From contig CAZGKW010000007.1 in NCBI GenBank assembly GCA_964526295.1, forward strand, positions 86,153-150,152: 64,000 nt of DNA, given 5' to 3'. The notes beneath the pieces are model-generated. The model worked only from the letters and a program-made list of their open reading frames with translations, was not told where the DNA came from and did no database searches. The stretch is from CAZGKW01 sp964526295. GTDB taxonomy: Bacteria > Planctomycetota > Phycisphaerae > FEN-1346. This document shows positions 44,248 to 50,956 of this stretch, piece by piece. Made by a program: the position numbers and the translations under genes. Position 1 is the stretch's first letter. Every line of letters begins with the position of its first letter.

Positions 44248-44528
44248 CCAGCCCGAGCGACTATTCGGTGAAGGGGCCGGAGGCCCCCCACGAGATTGCC
44301 CGGCCGGTGCCGGTGGGCCACGGCGACGACCGGCGGCGGAACGGCTCGTCGCGTCGGTCGAACCGGCGGGCGGCCGCCCGTCGCGGCAGCGGCGGCGGCG
44401 CCGCCGCCGCCGACAGTCGGACCGAGGCGGTGCACGAGACGGCCGCGGCGGAGGCCCGCGGCCAGGCCGCCGCCGCCGAAGGCCCGGAACCCGAATCGAG
44501 TGACCACGTCGTGGACACGCTCGCTTAG
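44244..44528 (+). CDS. Small Ala/Arg-rich hypothetical protein
   Basis: The 94-residue frame starts at an ATG overlapping the fliA stop (ATGA). The product is low-complexity, with an Arg-rich centre (RRRNGSSRRSNRRAAARR) and an Ala/Glu tail. There is no signal peptide. The coupling to fliA supports translation, but the low-complexity sequence leaves doubt. Confidence 0.45.
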   Translation: MTSPSDYSVKGPEAPHEIARPVPVGHGDDRRRNGSSRRSNRRAAARRGSGGGAAAADSRTEAVHETAAAEARGQAAAAEGPEPESSDHVVDTLA

Positions 44529-44554
44529 GGCCCTGAAGAAGGAGAGGCCGGCCC

Positions 44555-44845
44555 ATGGCAACCAGGCCGACCGGCGTGCTGAAGAAGGGCCAGATCCGCA
44601 CGAGCGGCCCGTGCCGCCTCGGCGGGCCCCAGGCGCCTGGAGTGACCCGGCCCTCGGCGGCGCGGGCACCGACCCAGGTCCGGATCGTCCAGCGGGATGA
44701 GGACCGGGCCGTCGTCGAGGTCCGATGCCCGTGCGGAAACATCACCCTCATCGAATGCCGGTGGGCCGGCGACGAACCGGCCCCCGAGGACCCGTCCGAT
44801 CCGGCCTCCCAAGGCCCCGATCCTACCCGGAAGGAGGATGCGTGA
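44555..44845 (+). CDS. Small hypothetical protein with CPCGN motif
   Basis: The 96-residue protein contains a compact core VRIVQRDEDRAVVEVRCPCG followed by NITLIECRW, which looks like a small beta domain with a Cys-Pro-Cys-Gly turn. It overlaps the next start by one base (TGATG). I recognise no family. Its place in the fliA operon suggests a flagellar role. Confidence 0.55.
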   Translation: MATRPTGVLKKGQIRTSGPCRLGGPQAPGVTRPSAARAPTQVRIVQRDEDRAVVEVRCPCGNITLIECRWAGDEPAPEDPSDPASQGPDPTRKEDA

Positions 44846-45438
44846 TGCGGCACTCGATCGTATTGCTGGTGGCGGCGGTGGTGACCGTGGCAGGCTGTGC
44901 CCTGGCCGAGATGGACCAGAAACCGCACATCCGCCACCCCCTCCAGACGCGGCCGGCCCGGCCCCGGCAGGCCGAGTATCTCCAGGACATCGCGGTGGCC
45001 AAGGAGCCGACCCAGGCCCCGACGCCCACGGCCGTCGAGGACGCCCTGGCCTGGTCCCGCAAGTACAGCCAGGCCATCGAGGAGCTGCACCTGGAACGCG
45101 AGAAGACGCGGTCCCTGGAGGAACAGAATCGCCAGCTCCGCCAGCGGGTCGCCGAGATCGAAGGCGAGCTGACGCAGGCCCAGTTGGAGCTCGAAGAGGC
45201 CAACGGCCTCCTGATCGAGGTCCGCGCCGAGAACGAGAAGTGGAAGAAGAACATCCTGGGCTACCGCGACGAGATGCGGCGGTCGCACCTGACGGAGCTC
45301 GAGGCCCTGGCGAAGGTCCTGAAGCTGCTAGGCGGCGAGATCGCCGAGTCGGCCCCGGCCGCCCAGGACGCGCCGGCGCCCGGCGAAGGCATCGAGCAGA
45401 CCGTGGGAGGAGGCACCCAGGGTGAATCGTCCGAGTAG
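44845..45438 (+). CDS. Coiled-coil lipoprotein of the fliA operon
   Basis: The ATG at 44845 follows AAGGAGGA by 6 bases. A lipobox (LLVAAVVTVAGC) puts the lipid on C18. The rest has a long coiled coil (residues about 75-150, EELHLEREKTRSLEEQNRQL). It overlaps the next gene by 17 bases. It may belong to the outer-membrane end of the flagellum, but that is inference. Confidence 0.7.
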   Translation: MRHSIVLLVAAVVTVAGCALAEMDQKPHIRHPLQTRPARPRQAEYLQDIAVAKEPTQAPTPTAVEDALAWSRKYSQAIEELHLEREKTRSLEEQNRQLRQRVAEIEGELTQAQLELEEANGLLIEVRAENEKWKKNILGYRDEMRRSHLTELEALAKVLKLLGGEIAESAPAAQDAPAPGEGIEQTVGGGTQGESSE

Positions 45439-46096
45439 ACCAATGGCGCCGGCTCCGATCGCCGCCATCGTGGCGGCATTCGCCGCATGGGCGGCCGCAG
45501 GCTGCGTCTACCCCACCGGTAGGGGCGATCACTGTCCTGTGGCCCACTATGTGGACCCTCAGGGCGAGCTGCGACAGGTCGGGCGGGTGGTCCTGGTCCC
45601 CCTTTCGAACGAGACGGACTACCCGTCGGTGGCCGACGGCATGACCGAGGAGCTGTTCCGGGCCATCCAGTGCCGGGGCCTCTTTCACGTCGAGATCGCC
45701 CCCCCGGAGCTGGCCGGCATCGAGCCGCCGCCCGACAGCGGCAAGGCCTTCACGCTGGAGGACCTCGCACGAATGCGGCACCTGCTGAGGACAGACGCGG
45801 TCCTGGTGGGGGCCGTGACCCAGTTTCAGCCCCATCCGCGGATGCAGACCGGGGTGTACCTGAGGCTGCTGGACCTCAGGGACGGGCGGGTCCTGTGGGC
45901 GATCGACCACGTGTGGGACGCCGCCGACCTGGCCACGCAGGATCGGATGCGGTATTTCTACGCCTGGCGGGCCGACCCCGGCCAGGGGGCGCACGATTGG
46001 CAGCTCGCGACGGTCAGCCCGCGGGCGTTCCAGAAGTTCGCCGCCTGGGAGGTGGCCGGGACGCTGCCCGAACCGCCGGAGGTGAGCGCGGAATGA
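45422..46096 (+). CDS. CsgG/FlgO-like lipoprotein
   Basis: The 224-residue protein starts at GTG 45422. A lipobox (AAWAAAGC) puts the lipid on C28. The mature part has VGRVVLVPLSNETDYPSVAD, RTDAVLVGAVTQFQPHPRMQ and YLRLLDLRDGRVLWAIDHVW. This order resembles the CsgG/LpoB/FlgO type: a first strand with N-x-T, then a lone-strand VLVG. FlgO is an outer-membrane flagellar lipoprotein in Vibrio, so a similar role is plausible but unproven. It ends the fliO-to-fliA operon. Confidence 0.65.
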   Translation: MNRPSRPMAPAPIAAIVAAFAAWAAAGCVYPTGRGDHCPVAHYVDPQGELRQVGRVVLVPLSNETDYPSVADGMTEELFRAIQCRGLFHVEIAPPELAGIEPPPDSGKAFTLEDLARMRHLLRTDAVLVGAVTQFQPHPRMQTGVYLRLLDLRDGRVLWAIDHVWDAADLATQDRMRYFYAWRADPGQGAHDWQLATVSPRAFQKFAAWEVAGTLPEPPEVSAE

Positions 46097-46148
46097 GACC
46101 GGAAACGCGATTTTTGACATCAGGAGGGGCGTTTTTGGTGAATTTTGC

Positions 46149-46175
46149 TAATGGAATCGCCGCAAGCGCCGATAA
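46149..46175 (+). promoter_or_regulatory. Sigma-28 promoter of flgM
   Basis: TAAT (46149-46152), 15 bases, then a perfect GCCGATAA (46168-46175) match the sigma-28 consensus TAAA-N15-GCCGATAA with one change in the -35. Transcription would begin near 46183, 29 bases before the flgM start. Confidence 0.85.
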
Positions 46176-46211
46176 TCATCTCGAGCGAGGGCATTAGTTG
46201 GGGGAAGGACC

Positions 46212-46496
46212 ATGCAGGTGGAACGCACACCCGGCCTTGACCCATTCGGTGTGTCCGAAGGGTCCAATGGCCTTCAGAAGCCTCCGGGTACGAAATCCGG
46301 GGGTCCGAAGGTCGTTCAGGGGGCCCCTGCGGCCCCGCAGCCGTCGATCGAGCCGTATGTCCGCCGGGCGAACGAGACGCCCGCGGTCCGCCGGGGCGCG
46401 GTCGAGGAGGCCCGCCGCTTGCTCGCCGAAGGGGCCCTGGACACGCCCGAAGCGGCCCGCCGGGCGGCCGAAGCCATCCTGAGCCTGGGCATCTGA
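46212..46496 (+). CDS. flgM: Anti-sigma-28 factor FlgM
   Basis: The 94-residue protein has a disordered Pro/Gly N-terminus. The FlgM C-terminal helix follows (VEEARRLLAEGALDTPEAAR, then AAEAILSLGI), which binds sigma-28. Its own sigma-28 promoter lies just upstream, giving the usual feedback. Length is typical (about 90-100). Confidence 0.85.
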   Translation: MQVERTPGLDPFGVSEGSNGLQKPPGTKSGGPKVVQGAPAAPQPSIEPYVRRANETPAVRRGAVEEARRLLAEGALDTPEAARRAAEAILSLGI

Positions 46497-46521
46497 CGGC
46501 CCTGACGACCTGGACGCAGCA

Positions 46522-46545
46522 CGAGCCCCAACATATAGGGGCTCG
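46522..46545 (+). terminator. Hairpin after flgM
   Basis: CGAGCCCC (46522-46529) pairs perfectly with GGGGCTCG (46538-46545) across an 8-nt loop. A second, competing repeat uses ACATATAGGGG with CCCCCTATGT (46531-46565). There is no T-tract. It probably marks the end of the flgM mRNA. Confidence 0.5.
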
Positions 46546-46840
46546 CCTTGTCCAGGCCCCCTATGTGGCGCCCCTCTGCCGGCCGATGAGGGTCAGACTT
46601 CCCCCTGCCCCCTACCCCCTGCCGCTCAGCCTTGAGGCCCTCTCCGTCACGTCTTGCCGCACCCGTTCCGCCCTTCTTCGCCCAATCGTCTCCTGAAGCG
46701 ATTTTCGGCGGATTTCTGGATGCCCCGGCAGCGGCCCTGCCCCCGTCCGACCGCCGCTTTCGACACTGGGAGGCCCGAATTCGACCCGAAAACCTTTTCT
46801 GAAGGTGTTTCCGGGCCGAAAACGCCCGGCCGGAAATCGC

Positions 46841-46867
46841 TAAAGTCGCGTGGAGCCCCTTCGATAA
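46841..46867 (+). promoter_or_regulatory. Sigma-28 promoter of flagellin
   Basis: TAAA (46841-46844), exactly 15 bases, then TTCGATAA (46860-46867) fit the sigma-28 consensus with two changes in the -10. The transcript would carry a leader of about 145 bases before the flagellin ATG. The rest of the 524-base gap 46497-47020 shows no gene. Confidence 0.83.
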
Positions 46868-47020
46868 TGAACCCTGGACCGGCCCGGACTCGCCGGAGCA
46901 TGACTCGATGGGATACGCGACCATGACGTGCCGTGGATCGGATGCAACGGGGACACAAAGTGCGAGCTACTGGGGCGCGCACGGGAACGCTTTCTTCGAT
47001 TCTAAGGGAGAGGTGAGACA

Positions 47021-47845
47021 ATGCTTGCAATCAAGAACAACCTGATGGCGGAGAACGCCGCTCGGTACGTGGCCCAGTCGTATGATTCGCTGGCCAGTAG
47101 CGTCGAGCGGCTGTCGTCCGGCCTCCGTGTCGCAGGCGCCTCCGACGACGCGGCAGGTCTGGCCGTCCGTGAGTTGATGCGGGCGGACATCGCGGTGCTG
47201 AGGCAGGGCGCGCGGAACGCCCAGGACGCCATCAGCATGCTTCAGACGGCCGAGGGGGCCCTCCAGACGGTCGACGAGGCGGTCATCCGGATGAAGGAGC
47301 TGGCCGAGCAGGCCGCCACCGGCTCCTACTCCGACGACCAGCGGGCCATTCTGGACGCCGAGTTCCAGGCCATGGCCGACGAGATCGACCGAATCTCCAA
47401 CTCGACCGCGTTCAACAGCATCAAGCTCCTCAACAGCGCCTCCGGCAGCGTCGTCATCCACTTCGGGTCCGGCAACACCGACAACGTCGACAAGATCACC
47501 CTGAACACGGTCGACACCACGAAGTCGGGCCTCGGGATCGACTCGCTGTCGCTGGCGTCTCAGGAAAGCGCCCAGGCGGCCCTGTCGACGATCGCCGACG
47601 CCATCGTCGCCAAGGACTCGGCCCGGGCGGCCTTCGGCTACACGATCAACCGGCTCGAGGCCACGGCCTCGGTCCTGGAGATCCAGGCCGAGAACCTCGT
47701 CACCGCCGAGAGCCGTATCTCGGACGTCGACGTCGCCCGCGAGATGACCACCCTGACGAAGAACCAGGTGCTGGCCCAGGCCGGTGTCGCCATGCTGGCC
47801 CAGGCCAACGCCATGCCGCAGCTGGCCCTGTCGCTGCTGCGGTAG
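47021..47845 (+). CDS. fliC: Flagellin
   Basis: The 274-residue protein has the conserved N-terminal D0/D1 (NNLMAENAARYVAQSYDSLA, then VERLSSGLRVAGASDDAAGL). The matching C-terminal D1/D0 (RISDVDVAREMTTLTKNQVL, then AGVAMLAQANAMPQLALSLLR) is also present. The central domain is very short (about residues 140-190), so the filament surface is minimal. GGGAGAGG lies 8 bases before the ATG. A sigma-28 promoter lies 145 bases upstream. It is the only flagellin in the window. Confidence 0.96.
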   Translation: MLAIKNNLMAENAARYVAQSYDSLASSVERLSSGLRVAGASDDAAGLAVRELMRADIAVLRQGARNAQDAISMLQTAEGALQTVDEAVIRMKELAEQAATGSYSDDQRAILDAEFQAMADEIDRISNSTAFNSIKLLNSASGSVVIHFGSGNTDNVDKITLNTVDTTKSGLGIDSLSLASQESAQAALSTIADAIVAKDSARAAFGYTINRLEATASVLEIQAENLVTAESRISDVDVAREMTTLTKNQVLAQAGVAMLAQANAMPQLALSLLR

Positions 47846-47864
47846 TCTTCGCACACGTTCCTGG

Positions 47865-47915
47865 GGAGGCGGCCCACCCGTTTCGCGCCTCCTAAGTAGA
47901 AACCGGGCCGCCTCC
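47865..47915 (+). promoter_or_regulatory. Alternative hairpins between flagellin and fliD
   Basis: The 11-base arm 47865-47875 pairs perfectly with 47905-47915. Its first part GGAGGCG (47865-47871) can instead pair with CGCCTCC (47886-47892). The two folds exclude each other. They may tune read-through into fliD or protect the flagellin mRNA. Confidence 0.5.
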
Positions 47916-47956
47916 TCAGGCATCGTCGCCGGACGAGCCTCACCCGGGGATTGACC

Positions 47957-49582
47957 ATGGCCTCCATCGCCCTGCCTGGCCTCCAAACCGGGATCGACAC
48001 CCAACTGCTCGTCCGGCAGCTCCTGGCCGCCTCCTCGGGGCCGCTCAACCGCCTCCAGGCACGCCAGGACCGGTGGGAAAGCAAGGCCGACGCCCTCTCC
48101 GGCGTCGAGTCGCGGCTCGAGGGCCTCCGGTCGGCGGCCGACGACATCCGCTCCGCCGCCGCCCTTCGGGCCTACCGGGCCGCCTCCAACGACGAGCAGA
48201 CCCTGACGGTCGAGGCCACCTCCGGCGCCGGCGAAGGCGCCCATGAGATCGTCATCAACCAGCTCGCCGCAGCCCAGCGGATGGTCCACGACGGACTGGC
48301 CGCCCTCGACACCCTCGTCGGCGAAGGCGTCTTCGCCTACACCTACGACGGCCAGACACGATCCATCCAGACCACCGCCGAGACCACCCTCGAAGACCTG
48401 CGCAACCTGATCAACAACGACGGCGGCAACCCCGGCGTCACCGCCAGCCTCCTCGAATACGACGCCGGCGGGGGCCAGGTGTACCACCTCGTCCTGGGCG
48501 GGAACCACACCGGGGCCGACTACACCATCACCGTCGAGGACGCCCTGACGACCCTCGCGGGGCTCGATTCCGCCGCCTTCACGACCACCCAATCGGCCCA
48601 GGACGCAGAGGTCCGCGTCGACGGCTACCCGTCGGGCGACTGGATCAGCCGCAGCGGCAACACGATCGACGACGTCCTGCCGGGCGTCTCCCTGAAGCTC
48701 CACGCCGCCGGGACGGTCCGCATCAGCCTGACCCGCGACACCAACGCGCTCAAAGAGAAGCTCAACGCCTTGGTCGAGGCCTACAACGGCTTGGTCGACT
48801 ACGTCCAGGCCAACACCGACTGGGACGAGGGGACCGAGACGGCGGGCGTCCTGATGGGCGAGTTCGGCGTCCGCCACGTCCGGAGCCAGCTCCGCCTGGC
48901 TTTCATCGAGACGGCCCTTGGGTTTGACGAAGGGGCCGACTCGTTCATCCTGGCGGGCCAGATCGGCCTGGGCCTCGACGGCGAGGGACACCTGGAGCTG
49001 GACGAGGAGACCCTCGACGAGGCCCTCGCCGATGACTACCTCGGCGTGCTGGGCCTGGTGGGGGCCGACCGGACCGGCACGAGCAGCGTCGAGGAGCTGA
49101 GCTTCTACGATGCCTCGTCGCTGACCTCGCCGGGGGCCTACGACGTCCGGGCCGTCTTCGACGGCGGGACGCTCGTTTCGGCCCAGATCAAGCGGACCAC
49201 CGAGGGTGAGGGCGACTGGCGCGACGCCACCGTCCAGGGCAACCTCATCACCGGGGCCGAGGGCCAGGACGAGCAGTTCCTCCAGATCACCGCCTCCTAC
49301 GCCGGCACGGGGACCATTGAAGGGGTCGTCCGAGTCCGCCAGGGCATCGGCGGGCGGCTCTGGGACACGCTCGAGGAGCTGCTCGACCCGACCAGCGGCA
49401 CGATCGCCGTCACCGAGAAGCACTACCAGGGCCGCATCGACGCCTTGCAGAACACCCTCGACCTCCAACAGACCCGGCTCGACCGGATGGAGGAGCGGCT
49501 GAGGCTGAAGTTCGCCCGGCTCGAACAAGCCTTGACGCAGCTTGAGGCCCAGCGACTGGGTCTCGGCCTGACCGCTTCCTGA
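47957..49582 (+). CDS. fliD: Flagellar filament cap protein FliD
   Basis: I start at ATG 47957 with GGGG 7 bases upstream; a TTG at 47951 adds two residues. The 541-residue protein has the FliD N-terminal region (LPGLQTGIDTQLLVRQLLAA). The middle domains (EIVINQLAAAQRMVHDGLAA) and C-terminal region (VTEKHYQGRIDALQNTLDLQ) follow, and a final helix (KFARLEQALTQLEAQRLGL) ends it. It caps the filament during flagellin addition. It is between fliC and fliS as usual. Confidence 0.93.
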   Translation: MASIALPGLQTGIDTQLLVRQLLAASSGPLNRLQARQDRWESKADALSGVESRLEGLRSAADDIRSAAALRAYRAASNDEQTLTVEATSGAGEGAHEIVINQLAAAQRMVHDGLAALDTLVGEGVFAYTYDGQTRSIQTTAETTLEDLRNLINNDGGNPGVTASLLEYDAGGGQVYHLVLGGNHTGADYTITVEDALTTLAGLDSAAFTTTQSAQDAEVRVDGYPSGDWISRSGNTIDDVLPGVSLKLHAAGTVRISLTRDTNALKEKLNALVEAYNGLVDYVQANTDWDEGTETAGVLMGEFGVRHVRSQLRLAFIETALGFDEGADSFILAGQIGLGLDGEGHLELDEETLDEALADDYLGVLGLVGADRTGTSSVEELSFYDASSLTSPGAYDVRAVFDGGTLVSAQIKRTTEGEGDWRDATVQGNLITGAEGQDEQFLQITASYAGTGTIEGVVRVRQGIGGRLWDTLEELLDPTSGTIAVTEKHYQGRIDALQNTLDLQQTRLDRMEERLRLKFARLEQALTQLEAQRLGLGLTAS

Positions 49583-49599
49583 AGAAAGGGCAGAGAACG

Positions 49600-49962
49600 A
49601 TGAATGGGGGAATCGCAGCCTACCGGGAAAACGCCGTCTCCACCCAGTCGCGTGGACGACTCGTGGTCATGCTCTACGACGGGGCCATCCGCTTTCTGAA
49701 CCAGGCCAGGCAGGAACTCGAAGCCGGCAACCATGCCGCCAAGGGCGAGGCCATCAACCGCGCCATGGCGATCATCAACGAGCTGGATTCGTGCCTGAAC
49801 ACCGACGACGGCGGCGAAGTGGCCGCCAACCTCCGCAAGCTGTACCACTTCATGCTCCGCCACCTCGGCGAGGCGAACGTCCACCGCGACCCCCAGCGAA
49901 TCCAGGACGTCATCGACTGCCTCGACGACCTGAACGAGGGGTGGAAGGCCATCACGCGGTGA
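49600..49962 (+). CDS. fliS: Flagellin export chaperone FliS
   Basis: The 120-residue protein has the FliS start YRENAVSTQSRGRLVVMLYD followed by GAIRFLNQARQELE. It is a small four-helix bundle that binds the flagellin C-terminus. It lies 17 bases after fliD. Length is as expected. Confidence 0.95.
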   Translation: MNGGIAAYRENAVSTQSRGRLVVMLYDGAIRFLNQARQELEAGNHAAKGEAINRAMAIINELDSCLNTDDGGEVAANLRKLYHFMLRHLGEANVHRDPQRIQDVIDCLDDLNEGWKAITR

Positions 49963-50173
49963 GGGCGGCAGGCCGGTCGCTGTCCGGGGGCGCCTCGGCT
50001 GCCCCCACCGCAGGTCCCTCTTCCTTGAGGGGAAGGACCGGGCAGGAGACCCCCGCCCGGCCCAGCCGCAGCGCGCCATCTCCTTGCCGTTGGCGCTGGA
50101 CATCCTTCACTTCTCAGTTCGGGTTTCGCGCTTTTCAAGGCGGCAGGACGCGGGGAGTTTTATCAACAAATAA
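49963..50173. other. Spacer after fliS, no feature seen
   Basis: I see no gene or clear structure. The A/T-rich stretch at 50158-50173 marks the edge of the transposase remnant and is less GC-rich than its surroundings. Confidence 0.4.
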
Positions 50174-50228
50174 CGAGCCCTCCTGCCGATTCAGTGGGCG
50201 GCAACCGCACCGAACGGAGGAGGGCTCG
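50174..50228. repeat. Inverted repeat upstream of the transposase remnant
   Basis: CGAGCCCTCCT (50174-50184) is the exact reverse complement of AGGAGGGCTCG (50218-50228). The second arm holds the likely Shine-Dalgarno (GGAGG) of the gene that starts at 50232. The stem could therefore hide it, a known way to limit transposase made from outside transcripts. Confidence 0.6.
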
Positions 50229-50231
50229 CCT

Positions 50232-50561
50232 GTGGAACGGGTGTCGACGTTCGAGGCGCTGGTTCGCGAGGTCTCTTCCGCCATGACCGGACCGACCTTC
50301 CAGAGTTTTCTGATCATGCTGGGGGGACGGGTCTTTGCCCATCCGCGGACCGTCATCGGCATCTTCCAGGACGGCCATCCGCACCCGTCCTTTCCGCATC
50401 GGCCGTGGTATCGCCTCAAGCGTCGGGCCCCGTTTGCCGACCTGCTCACCGCCCTGAGGCGGCAGTCGCTGCCACAGCGGTTTTGGGAGACCCCGGCCCG
50501 GGGCGAGGGCCCGCGCAAATCCCTTCAGTCCCTGCTGGACCTCTGTTCACGAGCCGCATAG
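50232..50561 (+). pseudogene. Truncated DDE transposase, N-terminal part only
   Basis: From GTG 50232 the frame runs 109 codons. The stretch MTGPTFQSFLIMLGGRVFAH followed by PRTVIGIF resembles the N-terminal region of DDE-type (IS701/IS4-like) transposases. There it reads TFQSFL-x-x-x-x-GW-FA-RRTVT. The DDE catalytic part is missing and nothing like it is seen in the next 400 bases. It is a dead remnant lying between the flagellar cluster and the giant gene. Confidence 0.55.
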
Positions 50562-50956
50562 GTGCGAAACACGAACTGAGCGATCCGACATAAGCCCTGT
50601 GAAGTTTCTGGCCGGTGGGTCTGGAGCACCCGCCGCGTGCAAGTACTTCTTTGTGCGGTGGTTGCAGAGAACCACCGCGCAAGACCCATGTCCGAGCCCG
50701 CCGTTTCCTCTGTCTTGCCTGTGGACTGTCTTCGCCGCGAAGTCTCAGCGACTCTCTTGCCCGAGCCGGGTTGAACTCAGGAGGGGAAGCGCTGTGCGCC
50801 GGTTGATTTCCGGCCGGGCGGAGCTTACGTTTGAGGAGGCTGGCTGAGGTCGCGCCGGCCGGCGATCAGGTGGACCGCTTGGTCGGCCGGCCGCTGGTTC
50901 CCACAGAATGTGCCGCCCCGAGCGCCGGTCCCGCCGCCGGAGGGCAGGAGCCTTCG
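50562..50956. other. Spacer after transposase remnant
   Basis: I find no coding frame with support. The open frame from 50831 into the giant gene is upstream of its signal peptide and is unlikely to be translated. No terminal inverted repeat of an insertion element could be paired by eye. Confidence 0.4.

Noticed and set aside
46132..46148. TGG...TTGC stretch before flgM, possible sigma-54 site
   Set aside because: The GG and GC elements are 10 bases apart, not 12, and a full sigma-28 promoter follows directly.
50831..50956. In-frame extension upstream of the giant gene
   Set aside because: The signal peptide and Shine-Dalgarno both point to the ATG at 50957.
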